Below, in pieces: positions 7,982 through 17,171 of a stretch of 64,000 bases of DNA. The notes below the pieces were generated by a model. It searched no databases, was not told the origin of the DNA, and was given only the letters and a program-made list of their open reading frames with translations. This DNA comes from Candidatus Fermentibacterota bacterium. Its GTDB lineage: Bacteria > Fermentibacterota > Fermentibacteria > Fermentibacterales > Fermentibacteraceae. Each line of letters opens with the position of its first letter. Within the stretch, counting starts at the first letter, position 1. The stretch covers positions 1 through 64,000 of the forward strand of contig PDSZ01000026.1 in the NCBI GenBank assembly GCA_002748705.1, given 5' to 3'. The translations under genes were made by a program, and so were the position numbers.

Positions 7982-9193
7982 TCAAATGGCTGACTGAATA
8001 ATCTTTTCCAGATTGATGTCAGCGTTGAAATCCCGTTGAATTATCTCCCTGTTTACATCCATATCCCTGGAAGGCTCACCTGAAAGAGCCTCCTCCACCC
8101 TCTTTCTGAGAACTTCTGAGACAACTGCTGCATCGTTCTTCACCAGGTCAACCCTGAATCCCATAGATGGGAGGTGCTGATACTCAACAATATCAGACAT
8201 TATCACTCTCGCCTTTCTGGCACAAGCTTCGTAGAACCCTGATGTCATCTGATCTGTGTCTGAGAGATTAAGCCAGATATCAGCCCTGTCATAAAAGGGC
8301 ATGAGCCATTCTTTCTGAAAGTACTCTCCATGGGAAATATGAACATTGGAGAATTGAGCTTTTTCAAATGCTTTGAGAATCTTCATGGTTCTTGCATCTG
8401 CTCCAACCCCTGTAATCAGAATAAATCTGGTTCTGGCCCAGATATGCTCAGGCCAGGTTGCAGATGCCAGTTTCAGCGTTTCCAGCAAAAGGTCGTGACG
8501 ATTCCTTACATTGATGGACCTTGCCCAGAACACAAGTATCTCTTCATCTTCAACTCTGGAAAGCAGTTCTTCAGAAAGAGGAGTAGCAGAAGAAAGAGAC
8601 AAGTCGCAGAACTCTGACGGAAGACCCCAGGTATGTTTCTGCGCCTTGGAGGCATACCGGGGCCAGACACTGACAAAACGGTTCATATTGGGATTCTGAC
8701 CAAAGTAAATACCGTCCACCATGGTGAAGACACTGCTTAAAACACCGCTGTCAGCAGTGTTCTTCGAATTCTCACAGAGATAATTGGTGGTATTCCAGAT
8801 GAACAGAACCTTTTTGAAAGCCTGACATATATCAAGGACCTTCAGGCACATCTCCGGTTTATACAGACCGTGAAGCATCAGCAGATCAAAAGGTCCTGAG
8901 GCATTCAGCTCTCTCTTTATACGCAGAAACCTGAACCACATGAGAATTCTGGAGGGAACCTTCTTCTTCCATCCTGTCCCGGGCTTTCCGTACTCAACTA
9001 TTCTCATGGCAGGGTAATCTTCAGCCCTTAATCCGAACCGGCTGAAATCAGGGCATATGTATGTTACATGATACTTATGAGAATGCCTGCGAAGAAAATC
9101 AAACCATGTTCTCATGTTCTGAGCAGGAAAAATGGAGAAAACAGCCAGCCGTTTCTTACTGTTTACAGTTGAGTTGTCAGGTCCATGTGACAT
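7982..9193 (-). CDS. GT-B type glycosyltransferase, divergent
   Basis: A 403-residue protein with the outline of a GT-B glycosyltransferase. Landmarks are a beta-strand start RLAVFSIFPAQN near residue 15, the middle LVFWARS strand after a linker, FILITGVGADA near residue 260, and a C-terminal segment reading WLNLSDTDQMTSGFYEACARKARVIMSD. The latter occupies the place of the donor-binding E-x7-E motif of GT4 enzymes, with D-Q-M-T-S-G-F-Y-E here. It lies 14 bases downstream of a sulfotransferase on the same strand and probably shares its transcript. It would add a sugar in assembly of the repeat unit; donor and acceptor are unknown. The fold call is good, the family call moderate. Confidence 0.7.
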   Translation of the reverse strand: MSHGPDNSTVNSKKRLAVFSIFPAQNMRTWFDFLRRHSHKYHVTYICPDFSRFGLRAEDYPAMRIVEYGKPGTGWKKKVPSRILMWFRFLRIKRELNASGPFDLLMLHGLYKPEMCLKVLDICQAFKKVLFIWNTTNYLCENSKNTADSGVLSSVFTMVDGIYFGQNPNMNRFVSVWPRYASKAQKHTWGLPSEFCDLSLSSATPLSEELLSRVEDEEILVFWARSINVRNRHDLLLETLKLASATWPEHIWARTRFILITGVGADARTMKILKAFEKAQFSNVHISHGEYFQKEWLMPFYDRADIWLNLSDTDQMTSGFYEACARKARVIMSDIVEYQHLPSMGFRVDLVKNDAAVVSEVLRKRVEEALSGEPSRDMDVNREIIQRDFNADINLEKIIQSAI

Positions 9194-9207
9194 TTTTCCC
9201 CTGTCTT

Positions 9208-10047
9208 TTACCGATCCAGTGATTCAGAGGGCTGCTCAAGAAGAAACTCAAGATCGCTTCCCTTCAGGTCATTCAAGATTGCCTCTGCTATCTCTTTTTC
9301 CAGTTGAGTTTTCCATTTCACATCACTGTTGTTTTTTCTGAATACCGAATAGGTATCAGAATTCTCCACAGATCTGCTTACATTAAGAAAACCCTGAGTC
9401 TGATCAGTCATCTCAAGTCCGCAGAACCTGAACAACTCTGCAACGGTATCTTGTGTATCACTGTTCAGCCGGGAATATCTCACAAGTTTAACTCTCTCCG
9501 GATAATTAGAAGCAAGTCTGATAAAAAGCCTGGAAGCTTCTTTCCATTTCTCAAAGCCGAAGAACTCCTCAGGTCTGCCGCAGTTCTTTTTTTCGGCAAA
9601 CCTCCATTCAGTCAGAGGATTCCATTCAGGAAGAAACTCTCTTGGAGCCCTGAGCCAGGAATTGATAACAGAACAGGGATGCCTCAGCATCAGAACTAAT
9701 CTGATTCCCGAATGCACATGAAGCAGGTGCTCAAGCAGATTGTGATACCTTACATGCTTGACTGCCAGATGAGTTGCAGGCAATAGCTTTCTGAATGAGG
9801 GATAGGATCCGTCAAGCACCCGTTCCTTCTGAAGAATGAATTGGTCGGAAGTGAGAAACACCTGCTGAAGAAAACTATTCACATCACTTCTTGAAGATTC
9901 AGAGTTCAGCCTGTCTTTGAATGCATATGAGAACAGAGGCTGAAAGCGAAATGCAACCGAAGGCGAGCTGTTCAGTATCTGGGCAAGCCATGAGGTTCCT
10001 GAACGGGGAACCCCATGGAGGAATACTACATTCTCAGGGCATCTCAT
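9208..10047 (-). CDS. Sulfotransferase family protein
   Basis: A 279-residue PAPS-dependent sulfotransferase. The 5'-phosphosulfate-binding P-loop is at the N-terminus, FLHGVPRSGTSWLAQIL, and the 3'-phosphate region is LVLMLRHPCSVINSWLRAP near residue 130. A C-terminal helix region with WKTQLEKEIAEAI ends the protein. Cytoplasmic enzymes of this type add sulfate to sugars or to polysaccharide precursors. It begins a two-gene minus-strand unit with the glycosyltransferase at 7982-9193, and it is divergent from the Wzy-like gene across a 257-base gap in which I see no gene and no convincing promoter. No strong ribosome site precedes the ATG, so the start is less certain than the family. Confidence 0.82.
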   Translation of the reverse strand: MRCPENVVFLHGVPRSGTSWLAQILNSSPSVAFRFQPLFSYAFKDRLNSESSRSDVNSFLQQVFLTSDQFILQKERVLDGSYPSFRKLLPATHLAVKHVRYHNLLEHLLHVHSGIRLVLMLRHPCSVINSWLRAPREFLPEWNPLTEWRFAEKKNCGRPEEFFGFEKWKEASRLFIRLASNYPERVKLVRYSRLNSDTQDTVAELFRFCGLEMTDQTQGFLNVSRSVENSDTYSVFRKNNSDVKWKTQLEKEIAEAILNDLKGSDLEFLLEQPSESLDR

Positions 10048-10304
10048 AAAAATCAGGCACTTTCAGTTTCGGGTGTTACTAAAACCCGCAAAGCGGAGCA
10101 GGGCTGAAGTATGCCCAGCTTCACAGCTTACAGGCAATTCTGTCCACGGAGTCCCCTTTGTCCATGGCCAATTCTCCGGCTTGCTTGCCTTGCGAAGAGA
10201 TTTTCTAATATATCAGGTGAACTGGCCGGAGCAGCAACCCATTCAAAGGTGAATGTGATTATTATGCAGCAATATTCTCTCTGCTATGCAGACTGGACAC
10301 CTCA

Positions 10305-11603
10305 ATGAGCTTTCCGGTACTGATAATCCTGACCCTTTTCGGAGCCGGGCTTGCCCTGTTTGTTTCAAATTCATTCAAACTGCGGTTCATTCTGTTCGCT
10401 ATCCTTGTATTTCTTTCTCTTTCCAGGCTGCCTTTAGGCGCTGTTGATCCAGGAAGCATGAGCCTGAGAATTCCACTGGTGCTTCTTCTTCTGTTCAGCT
10501 CCTACAGAACACTGCCTGATACTATTCACAGAATGTACCGGAATAGATTACTGGGATGGTCAACTCTCTGGTTTCTTTATGTTTTTCTTTCATGGCTTTA
10601 CATGCATGGAACAAGAGTTTTCCTTTTTGAGCATATCGGCAATTATGTATTCTTCATTCTGACAGTGAGCATGCTTGAGAGGGCAAAAGAAAAACAGCTT
10701 ATCAGCCTGCTTATCCTTGTAGGAATCTCTCAGATACCAGGTGTTCTGATGGGAATACCTGCCATGAGGGCGCCTCTGATGAAACTAGGCTTCTATTGGG
10801 GCACAGTTTACCACCAGCGATCTGCACAGGCAGGAGTGTACCTTCTTCCTGTTCTTCTGTTATGGCTCGACAGAATCAGAAACAAAGGCTTACTGTCCTA
10901 CATTCCAGTAGTCAGCCTTATCATCATACTTTTCCTGGTGGTAATTACAACTGGAGCCAGAACTCCCACAATGTCATTTGGGCTGACACTGATTTACTGG
11001 CTGAGAAGAAACAGGACATACATGATTATCCTTGCTCTGATAACCCTTTCAGGGATTTACCTGGCTCCCAATATCACAACTGAAGAAACCATGGAAAGGT
11101 ACATGAGAGCTTATGGCGCCTTTGCAACAGGACAGCTTGAGGAAGCATCCAATGTGGAGTTCCGTTATGAACATATGATTCTGGGAATAGAAGCATTTTC
11201 AAGGTCTCCCATTCTCGGCCATGGCCACCGCAGCTGGTTGCGAATACTGGGAGAAGACAAGGGAATCATCGGATACAACATGGCACCGCACAACGAATTG
11301 ATCAGATTGCTTGTTGAGTACGGCCTCATTGGTTTTCTGTTCTTCACTATGTTTATTATCTCATGCAACAGAAAACCCGAGCTCTCCGGCAGAGGCGCTA
11401 TTATTCCTTCAGCCAGATACACCTTCATGATAATGACACTGAGCATGGTTCTCCTGAACTTTTTTCACAACTCGCTTTTTACCAGACATTTCTTTTTTAT
11501 TCTGGGAGCAACTGCAGGTCTATACCTTAATCGGAGGAACAGGAACAACAGGCATACACCTCTCTCAATGCCGGTACAAGCTGAAAGAACGCAGAAAAAG
11601 TGA
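10305..11603 (+). CDS. O-antigen ligase/polymerase (Wzy/WaaL-like) membrane protein
   Basis: A 432-residue polytopic inner-membrane protein with about ten to twelve hydrophobic segments, starting right at the N-terminus. A large periplasmic loop near residues 255-340 contains SPILGHGHRSWL and then APHNELIRLLVEYGLIGFLFF. The G-H-G and H-N-E-L residues are typical of the O-antigen ligase/polymerase family, whose members join or attach polysaccharide repeat units on the periplasmic face using undecaprenyl-linked donors. Its end overlaps the flippase start by four bases (GTGA), so Wzy and Wzx functions are coupled. Ligase and polymerase cannot be told apart from sequence; the flippase partner favours polymerase. 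Confidence 0.82.
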   Translation: MSFPVLIILTLFGAGLALFVSNSFKLRFILFAILVFLSLSRLPLGAVDPGSMSLRIPLVLLLLFSSYRTLPDTIHRMYRNRLLGWSTLWFLYVFLSWLYMHGTRVFLFEHIGNYVFFILTVSMLERAKEKQLISLLILVGISQIPGVLMGIPAMRAPLMKLGFYWGTVYHQRSAQAGVYLLPVLLLWLDRIRNKGLLSYIPVVSLIIILFLVVITTGARTPTMSFGLTLIYWLRRNRTYMIILALITLSGIYLAPNITTEETMERYMRAYGAFATGQLEEASNVEFRYEHMILGIEAFSRSPILGHGHRSWLRILGEDKGIIGYNMAPHNELIRLLVEYGLIGFLFFTMFIISCNRKPELSGRGAIIPSARYTFMIMTLSMVLLNFFHNSLFTRHFFFILGATAGLYLNRRNRNNRHTPLSMPVQAERTQKK

Positions 11604-13117
11604 GTAAGAAACCTGTCTCCGGATTCATGAAAGAAATTGCCAGGCATACCTCAATTTTTGGAATGAGCAACCTTTTAAGGCAGGGGCTCGGGCTGATACT
11701 TCTTCCTGTGTACCTTTCCCTTATTCCTACAGCTGAGTACGGAGTGCTCAGCATGCTTATGATAGCGGCAAATCTGCTTTCTCTTCTCTCAAGCTCCACT
11801 CTGGCTCCGGCACTTTTCAGATCCTACTATGACTACAACACAAAAGAAGAACAGAGAACAGTAATAACAACCGCTCTTGTTTTTACCACTGTTCTGGCAA
11901 GTGCAGCGATAATTGCTTCCACCTTCTTTCTGAAACCCATTTCCCTTCTACTCACAGGGGAAGGCTCCTACGAAAAACTAGTGCTGATGGTTCTGGTTTC
12001 AGCAGGGGTCAGAGCGGTAAACACCATAACTATGACTGTTTATCGTGTAAAAAAATGGTCAGGGAAATACGCACTTCTTTCTGTGATAACGATGATTATA
12101 TCGATGCTTACAGTGATTTACCTGGTAGTAATTCGCAAAATGGGCATACAGGGAATTATTACGGGAAACATGATAGGAGCCGTTGCAGGAACCTCTCTCT
12201 CTCTCTACTTCATCAGAGGTGAACTCTGCACCAGAATATCTTTTCCGGAAATCAGAAAAATGTACCTTTTCGGCTATCCTCACATACCTGAAAATGTTAC
12301 TGCGTTTGCCCTTAATTCCGGAACCAGGATGATTCTGCGAATCATATGCGGAAGTGAAGGTGTAGGGATTTACGCACTTGGAAAACGAATAGGCTCTCTG
12401 ATTGAGAAACTTGTCATAACCCCTCTGACCATGATTGCCCCTGCATCAATAATGTCAGTTGAAAAAGATGAGAATCCGGAGAGATACTACTCTGCCCTTG
12501 CCAGATACTACTTCATTATCACCGGTTACGCAGCTCTGTTTCTTTCCCTGATGACCAAACCATTCCTTGTTCTCTTCTCAAAACAGGGCTACTTCGATGC
12601 CTGGCGTGTTGTACCTTTCATCTCCCTTGCCATTGCTGTTTACGGAGGCCGGGGACTTACCAGCGTAGGTCTTATGCTGAAACGAAAAACCATCTGGTAT
12701 CCAATTGCTTATGCTTTTGGAGCATTAACCTCGCTTGGTCTGATGGTTCTGCTCACTGAAAGATTCGGGCCATCGGGAACTGCCATATCAATTCTGGCAG
12801 GCAATCTGATGGTTGTCTATATCAGACACAGGGCTGCAGCCAGGTACATGAATGTTCCAATACCCTGGGAAAGTATTCTCAGGGCATTCTTGGTATACCT
12901 TTTTGTGGGAGTTCCCGGCTGTCTTCTCTCAACAGGGTATCCTCTTCTTGATGGGGCAGTTCTGCTTTCAGCTGGGCTTCTGCTGGTTCCGTTTCTTCTG
13001 ACTAAAACCGGAGTGCTGAGCAGGGAAGAGATGAATAGCTTCCGAAATATTGTTGCAGATAAACTGAAGTCTCTGCCAAGGGATGCAGGTAACTTTTTCA
13101 AGGCTGTTAAAAGATAA
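11600..13117 (+). CDS. Polysaccharide flippase, Wzx/MATE-like (MOP superfamily)
   Basis: A 505-residue inner-membrane protein with about twelve to fourteen hydrophobic segments and the oligosaccharide flippase pattern: an N-terminal amphipathic helix reading MKEIARHTSIFGMSNLLRQG, then GLILLPVYLSLIPTAEYGVLSM. It should flip undecaprenyl-diphosphate-linked repeat units to the periplasm. The start is GTG 11600 inside the stop of the Wzy-like gene (GTGA); an ATG at 11627 is an alternative that fits the family N-terminus well. Its 3' end overlaps the convergent heparinase gene by 11 bases, so there is no terminator between them. The family is clear; the exact substrate is not. Confidence 0.85.
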   Translation: MSKKPVSGFMKEIARHTSIFGMSNLLRQGLGLILLPVYLSLIPTAEYGVLSMLMIAANLLSLLSSSTLAPALFRSYYDYNTKEEQRTVITTALVFTTVLASAAIIASTFFLKPISLLLTGEGSYEKLVLMVLVSAGVRAVNTITMTVYRVKKWSGKYALLSVITMIISMLTVIYLVVIRKMGIQGIITGNMIGAVAGTSLSLYFIRGELCTRISFPEIRKMYLFGYPHIPENVTAFALNSGTRMILRIICGSEGVGIYALGKRIGSLIEKLVITPLTMIAPASIMSVEKDENPERYYSALARYYFIITGYAALFLSLMTKPFLVLFSKQGYFDAWRVVPFISLAIAVYGGRGLTSVGLMLKRKTIWYPIAYAFGALTSLGLMVLLTERFGPSGTAISILAGNLMVVYIRHRAAARYMNVPIPWESILRAFLVYLFVGVPGCLLSTGYPLLDGAVLLSAGLLLVPFLLTKTGVLSREEMNSFRNIVADKLKSLPRDAGNFFKAVKR

Positions 13118-14945
13118 AGCTGTGTCTGACAATTCCAGGCAATGTCACTTTTCCCTTTACAACGGCGTGAAGGGTGGTGGCAAACACACCATATGCCGAT
13201 GAATACAAGGTTTCACCGATGCTCACATCGGCATTCTCAGGAAACCTTATCAGGCACAGAACCCTGCTGCCTCCTGACACTGCAAGGCATTTTTCTTTTC
13301 TTTCCACAGTAATTTCAGGGGCAAATGTGTAGTGAATAGAGTATTCGCGAGTTCCGTTACCTTCTGCGCTGTCTTCTATCAGAAGCTCCTGTTCGCTGCA
13401 GAGTATTTTTCTTTTAACCGTTCCCAGTGATTCATACCGGGAATATCCTGTATGGCTCATAAGAAAACTGATTGAACTGTTCTGTTCCTGAGCAGAAGCA
13501 ATTTGAGTTTCAATTCTGCCAACAGGGCCGAATGCCCTGTTCGGAGCATAGTTCATAAAGTCTTTTCCATCAATCAGAAATACATTGTGTGATCCGGCGC
13601 TGCGAAGAACAGTTCTTCTCTTCAAATCCGGAGTGTAGCAGCCTGTTCCAGGATCTGTAAGAACCTGATGACCCCTTACCTGCAGAAGAAAGCTGCACTT
13701 ATCGGAATGAGCATGCCCCCCTGCGATGATGTCCACAGGGGTGGAACAGCAGCAGAGTCCGTATTTCTCTCCCTGGTAAAAACCAAGACCTGAGTGGGGA
13801 AAGAGTGGCGCTGTACAGCTTAGTCTGTAAGAAGGCTCAGGTAAGTCAGGGATCTGTTCTGCCATCTCTTTCAAATATCGGTGATCAGAAGGCTGCCACG
13901 AAAAATAGTCCCTGTAAAAAAAGACCCGTCCATCATCTGAATCACCTATGGAGGGAATGATTCCCATTGTATCCATACAGATTTCTGTTATCTGAAGAGC
14001 ATTGCTGAGCCTTGCCAGAATATCGCTGTTCTCAATGAGACTGAATGCAGAGGGATGAAGCGTTTCAGAGGGAACATTCTTAAGTACAAGGAAGAGTATG
14101 AGTACCGCCTCAAGACAAAACCTGTGATAGTTCATTGATGATTCAAAGTGTCCGCCGTCAGGTCTGAACTGATGAAGTATTTCTTCCTCCAGTATGCAGC
14201 AGGCTCCCTTAAGATAACTGTCGGTTACTCTGCTTCTGACAGAGCAGCAGAGAAGGATCTGCAAAGCGGAAGAGACGAGAATATGGTTGTGTCTCAAGTT
14301 CCCCGGTCTTGCAAGTTCAAGGGCATTGATGGAATGAATGTGCTTCCAGATAACCTCTGAGAGCTTCTTCAGATCTGCCAGCCCTTCCCTGTATGCGTAT
14401 GCAGAGTAAACAAGAAGATTCAATCCTCTGAGAGCAATCTCCATTGCAGAAACCCAGTTGATGCCCCGGTTCCAGGGATTTTCCGAAATCCAGTTATTCA
14501 GTATTTTTTCCGCCTGCACCAGACCATCCTTTGTGCCGGAGGAAACAGAATACCCCACAAGAGAAGGAATAAACTGCATACGGGAGAGTTCCCATGGAAC
14601 CTTGCAGTCGTACCTTCTGTTGCTCTCCCACCTTACAAGAGAAGACCATTTAACAGGAAACCTGTATCCTGCCTTTCTGTCAGAAAACCAGTCGGGAAAA
14701 CCTCCTGAATAATCCTCTTCAGCGAAAAAAAGCCTGTACTGCCCTTCTGATATCTTTCTGAAAGCTTCTTCACTGTTTTCACCGGACTTCAGCAGAAGGG
14801 TAAGCGGACTGCTATCTGAAGATATGGCTCTGAGAAACTCCCTGTCTGAATCGCCGGAGAATCTGCTGCAAAAGAGCACTGAAGCTGCTCTTTCAGCAGT
14901 TCGTTCTGCTACTCTCAATCGCGCAGCCAGATTCTTCAGCTTCAA
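13107..14945 (-). CDS. Heparinase II/III-like polysaccharide lyase
   Basis: A 612-residue protein. The N-terminal part is an alpha/alpha toroid reading WVSAMEIALRGLNLLVYS near residue 165 and RHNHILVSSALQIL near 215, which is the family's N-terminal domain. The C-terminal beta-sheet domain carries the catalytic stretch GGHAHSDKCSFLLQVRG near residue 415, where heparinase II/III proteins have their histidine, then TDPGTGCY. Such enzymes cleave uronic-acid-containing glycans by beta-elimination. In a biosynthetic locus a lyase could trim or release the polymer. No signal peptide is obvious. TTG 14945 is the start, with GAGAG upstream. It sits eight bases after the sulfotransferase gene, pairing a lyase with a sulfating enzyme on one transcript. 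Confidence 0.85.
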   Translation of the reverse strand: MKLKNLAARLRVAERTAERAASVLFCSRFSGDSDREFLRAISSDSSPLTLLLKSGENSEEAFRKISEGQYRLFFAEEDYSGGFPDWFSDRKAGYRFPVKWSSLVRWESNRRYDCKVPWELSRMQFIPSLVGYSVSSGTKDGLVQAEKILNNWISENPWNRGINWVSAMEIALRGLNLLVYSAYAYREGLADLKKLSEVIWKHIHSINALELARPGNLRHNHILVSSALQILLCCSVRSRVTDSYLKGACCILEEEILHQFRPDGGHFESSMNYHRFCLEAVLILFLVLKNVPSETLHPSAFSLIENSDILARLSNALQITEICMDTMGIIPSIGDSDDGRVFFYRDYFSWQPSDHRYLKEMAEQIPDLPEPSYRLSCTAPLFPHSGLGFYQGEKYGLCCCSTPVDIIAGGHAHSDKCSFLLQVRGHQVLTDPGTGCYTPDLKRRTVLRSAGSHNVFLIDGKDFMNYAPNRAFGPVGRIETQIASAQEQNSSISFLMSHTGYSRYESLGTVKRKILCSEQELLIEDSAEGNGTREYSIHYTFAPEITVERKEKCLAVSGGSRVLCLIRFPENADVSIGETLYSSAYGVFATTLHAVVKGKVTLPGIVRHSFIF

Positions 14946-14953
14946 GAGATCTC

Positions 14954-15949
14954 TCAGTTTCTGTTCATTCTGACTGAATCAATGCTTATTCTGAGAGCTT
15001 GCCTGAAACCAATTTTTGCAGTGGAGGTTCTCAGCAATGATGCAGCATCCAGCATTTTGTAAAACTTCATTCTCAATGGCCCAAGCCTTTTTGATACAGT
15101 TTCAGGAGCCACTTCATAACCGAATTCCAAAAGGGCATCCTTTGCTATCTGCTCTATTTTCTCTATGTCGCCACTGCCAAAAAACTCACTGTACTTGCCT
15201 CTGTTGGAAGCGATAATACCCCGCTGCCCTTTTGCATCTCCAGCACTCTCCACAGGCCTCTTCAGCTGAAGCATCACCGGATTGAAACAGACACCGAGAA
15301 AACCGCAAACCCTGCTCAGTTCACTTTTCGGATTTTCAAGAAGATCCTCATAGCGAATTTCAAGATAGGAATCGGGATACTCCATTCCATGTTCTCTGGC
15401 AGCGAGTACATCATTTCGCCAGCGCTGCGCGCTGCGAAGAGGATGTTTACCCCAGGCTTTTTTCATTGATACACAGTAATCCCTCACATCTCTTACTATG
15501 TGGATTATTCGGCAGTCTGAATAGAAGCTCCGCAGCATTGGAATCTGTCTGATATGGGCAGGAGACCTGCTGCCCCATGTACTTTCCGACCCTTCATCAA
15601 TACGGGCATCATGCCTGACAAGTGCCTTAAAAACCCCTTGAACTGAATAACTTGAACAACTGTTGTACCATTCATCCATTCCTATAAGAAACCCGTCTGA
15701 TTCCATTCCACTGAAATAGGGAAGTCGAACGGTCCAGTCATAGAATTTTTTAAAGTCTTTACGGCTTGAAACATCACCGGTCTGTTTGAACCGGCGAATC
15801 CAGAGGGCAAGAAAAGTTGTTTCTCTGTGGGGAATTCCCAATGAGGGATGCTGGTCCAGAAGACCGGCAATCAATTTAGTGCCGCTCCTGGGCATACCTG
15901 TAACAAAGAAGGGGCCGGAGAATGCTGTTGTTTGTTCTGTATTATTCAA
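14954..15949 (-). CDS. Sulfotransferase family protein
   Basis: A 331-residue sulfotransferase. The P-loop is FFVTGMPRSGTKLIAGLLDQHP near the N-terminus, and the 3'-phosphate-binding segment is CRIIHIVRDVRDYCVSMKKAWG near residue 145. An L-E-I-R-Y-E-D-L-L-E-N-P segment near residue 195 is typical of the Sulfotransfer_3 type. The start is TTG 15949, chosen for GGAGG nine bases upstream; it overlaps the upstream glycosyltransferase by eight bases, so the two are coupled. Downstream, also on the minus strand, is the heparinase-like gene. The operon therefore couples glycan assembly, sulfation and lyase activity. The acceptor sugar is unknown. Confidence 0.85.
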   Translation of the reverse strand: MNNTEQTTAFSGPFFVTGMPRSGTKLIAGLLDQHPSLGIPHRETTFLALWIRRFKQTGDVSSRKDFKKFYDWTVRLPYFSGMESDGFLIGMDEWYNSCSSYSVQGVFKALVRHDARIDEGSESTWGSRSPAHIRQIPMLRSFYSDCRIIHIVRDVRDYCVSMKKAWGKHPLRSAQRWRNDVLAAREHGMEYPDSYLEIRYEDLLENPKSELSRVCGFLGVCFNPVMLQLKRPVESAGDAKGQRGIIASNRGKYSEFFGSGDIEKIEQIAKDALLEFGYEVAPETVSKRLGPLRMKFYKMLDAASLLRTSTAKIGFRQALRISIDSVRMNRN

Positions 15950-17171
15950 GTTTGCCCTCCACTGCTTCTTTCAGAAAGTCGAGATAATCTGAGGCAATCC
16001 TGCTCCATGTGTATCTCTCTTTTCCTGAACCTGTGCAGACATATTCCGGTGAAGCCAGCTTCCTGAAAGCAGATTCTATCTGTTTACTGCTGTCAATGGA
16101 CGCAAAAGCTCCACAGTCAATTTTTTTCATCATTCCAGCCATTGCGGATTTCTCAGGTGCGATTGCCAGTACAGGTTTTCCTGAACTTAGATAATCGTAA
16201 AACTTAAAGGGAACTGCATAGGCGACATCTCTTCCTGAGATCAGCAGAAGAATGTCTGCTTTGCCTGTAAGTTCAAGGGCTTTTCTGTAACTGAGAAAGC
16301 CTTTTTCATCAAGAACCGCTTCAGGCGCATCTCGCATGAACTGTTCTCTGTCATCAGCTTTCAGGTTTCCAAGCACTGTCATGGTTACCTTTGTGCCGGT
16401 ATCCCTGATGAAATCGTTCAGCACAGATGCTATCAGCCCTATTCTTCTCTCTCCGTAAAACTTACCTGAATAAAGCACATTAAGGTGACTGGAATCCTTT
16501 CTGGCCTGTTCAGGTATGCCTGGAAAAGCAGTACAGCCGCTGGAAATTACTTTCATGGGAGCAGAGCAGCTGTTAAAACTCTTTCGAAAATCGTTCAGCA
16601 TCTCATCTGTAACAAAAACTATCGCTGAAGCCCTGTTGGATATAAGCTTTTCAAGCTGTCGTTCTAAGAAACGGCGAAATGCTGAATTATTTTTTCTTCG
16701 CTCCAGATTAGACCAGGGATCCCGATACTCCAGCACCAGTGGTACTTTGCTGAAAAATGAAGCAAGCCATGCTGCAATGAATGGTGAAAAAGGAGGCCCT
16801 GAGACCAGGATTGCTGAATAATCCCTCTTCCTGAGTAACCCCATTGCCTTTAAGAACGCCGACAAAATAAACCCTTCAAACCTGTCAACAAGGGTAAAGA
16901 AGGATTTCCATATCTTCAGCAGCAAATGATAGATGCTTTTGGATGAAGGAGATCGGGGGCAGAAGGGAAAAACCGAAGTTCTGTACACATGGCCGTAAAC
17001 AGTCAGATTTTCATCTACTGTATCAAAATACCTTGCAGCTGGAGAAACAACATCAACTTCACAACGGTTATTTACCATCTCCCTGACCAGATTGGAAGGC
17101 CTCTTGCCTCCCACAACAGCAGATGGCGGATAGTGATAGCAGATCAGCAGTATTCTCAGATTGCTATTCAT
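15942..17171 (-). CDS. Glycosyltransferase family 4 protein
   Basis: A GT-B glycosyltransferase of 409 residues. The N-terminal domain begins LRILLICYHYPPSAVVGGKR, the N-terminal donor-side glycine motif, and includes SGPPFSPFIAAWLAS and VLEYRDPWSN. The C-terminal domain has NVLYSGKFYG and VPFKFYDYLSSGKPVLAI, which replaces the usual E-x7-E. These features match the WbuB-like GT4 group. I use ATG 17171, which forms a TGATG junction with the upstream gene and has GAGGGG six bases upstream; a GTG one codon earlier is possible. It probably adds a hexose or amino sugar to the lipid-linked repeat. It lies between another GT4 gene and a sulfotransferase, in one minus-strand operon. Confidence 0.85.
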   Translation of the reverse strand: MNSNLRILLICYHYPPSAVVGGKRPSNLVREMVNNRCEVDVVSPAARYFDTVDENLTVYGHVYRTSVFPFCPRSPSSKSIYHLLLKIWKSFFTLVDRFEGFILSAFLKAMGLLRKRDYSAILVSGPPFSPFIAAWLASFFSKVPLVLEYRDPWSNLERRKNNSAFRRFLERQLEKLISNRASAIVFVTDEMLNDFRKSFNSCSAPMKVISSGCTAFPGIPEQARKDSSHLNVLYSGKFYGERRIGLIASVLNDFIRDTGTKVTMTVLGNLKADDREQFMRDAPEAVLDEKGFLSYRKALELTGKADILLLISGRDVAYAVPFKFYDYLSSGKPVLAIAPEKSAMAGMMKKIDCGAFASIDSSKQIESAFRKLASPEYVCTGSGKERYTWSRIASDYLDFLKEAVEGKLE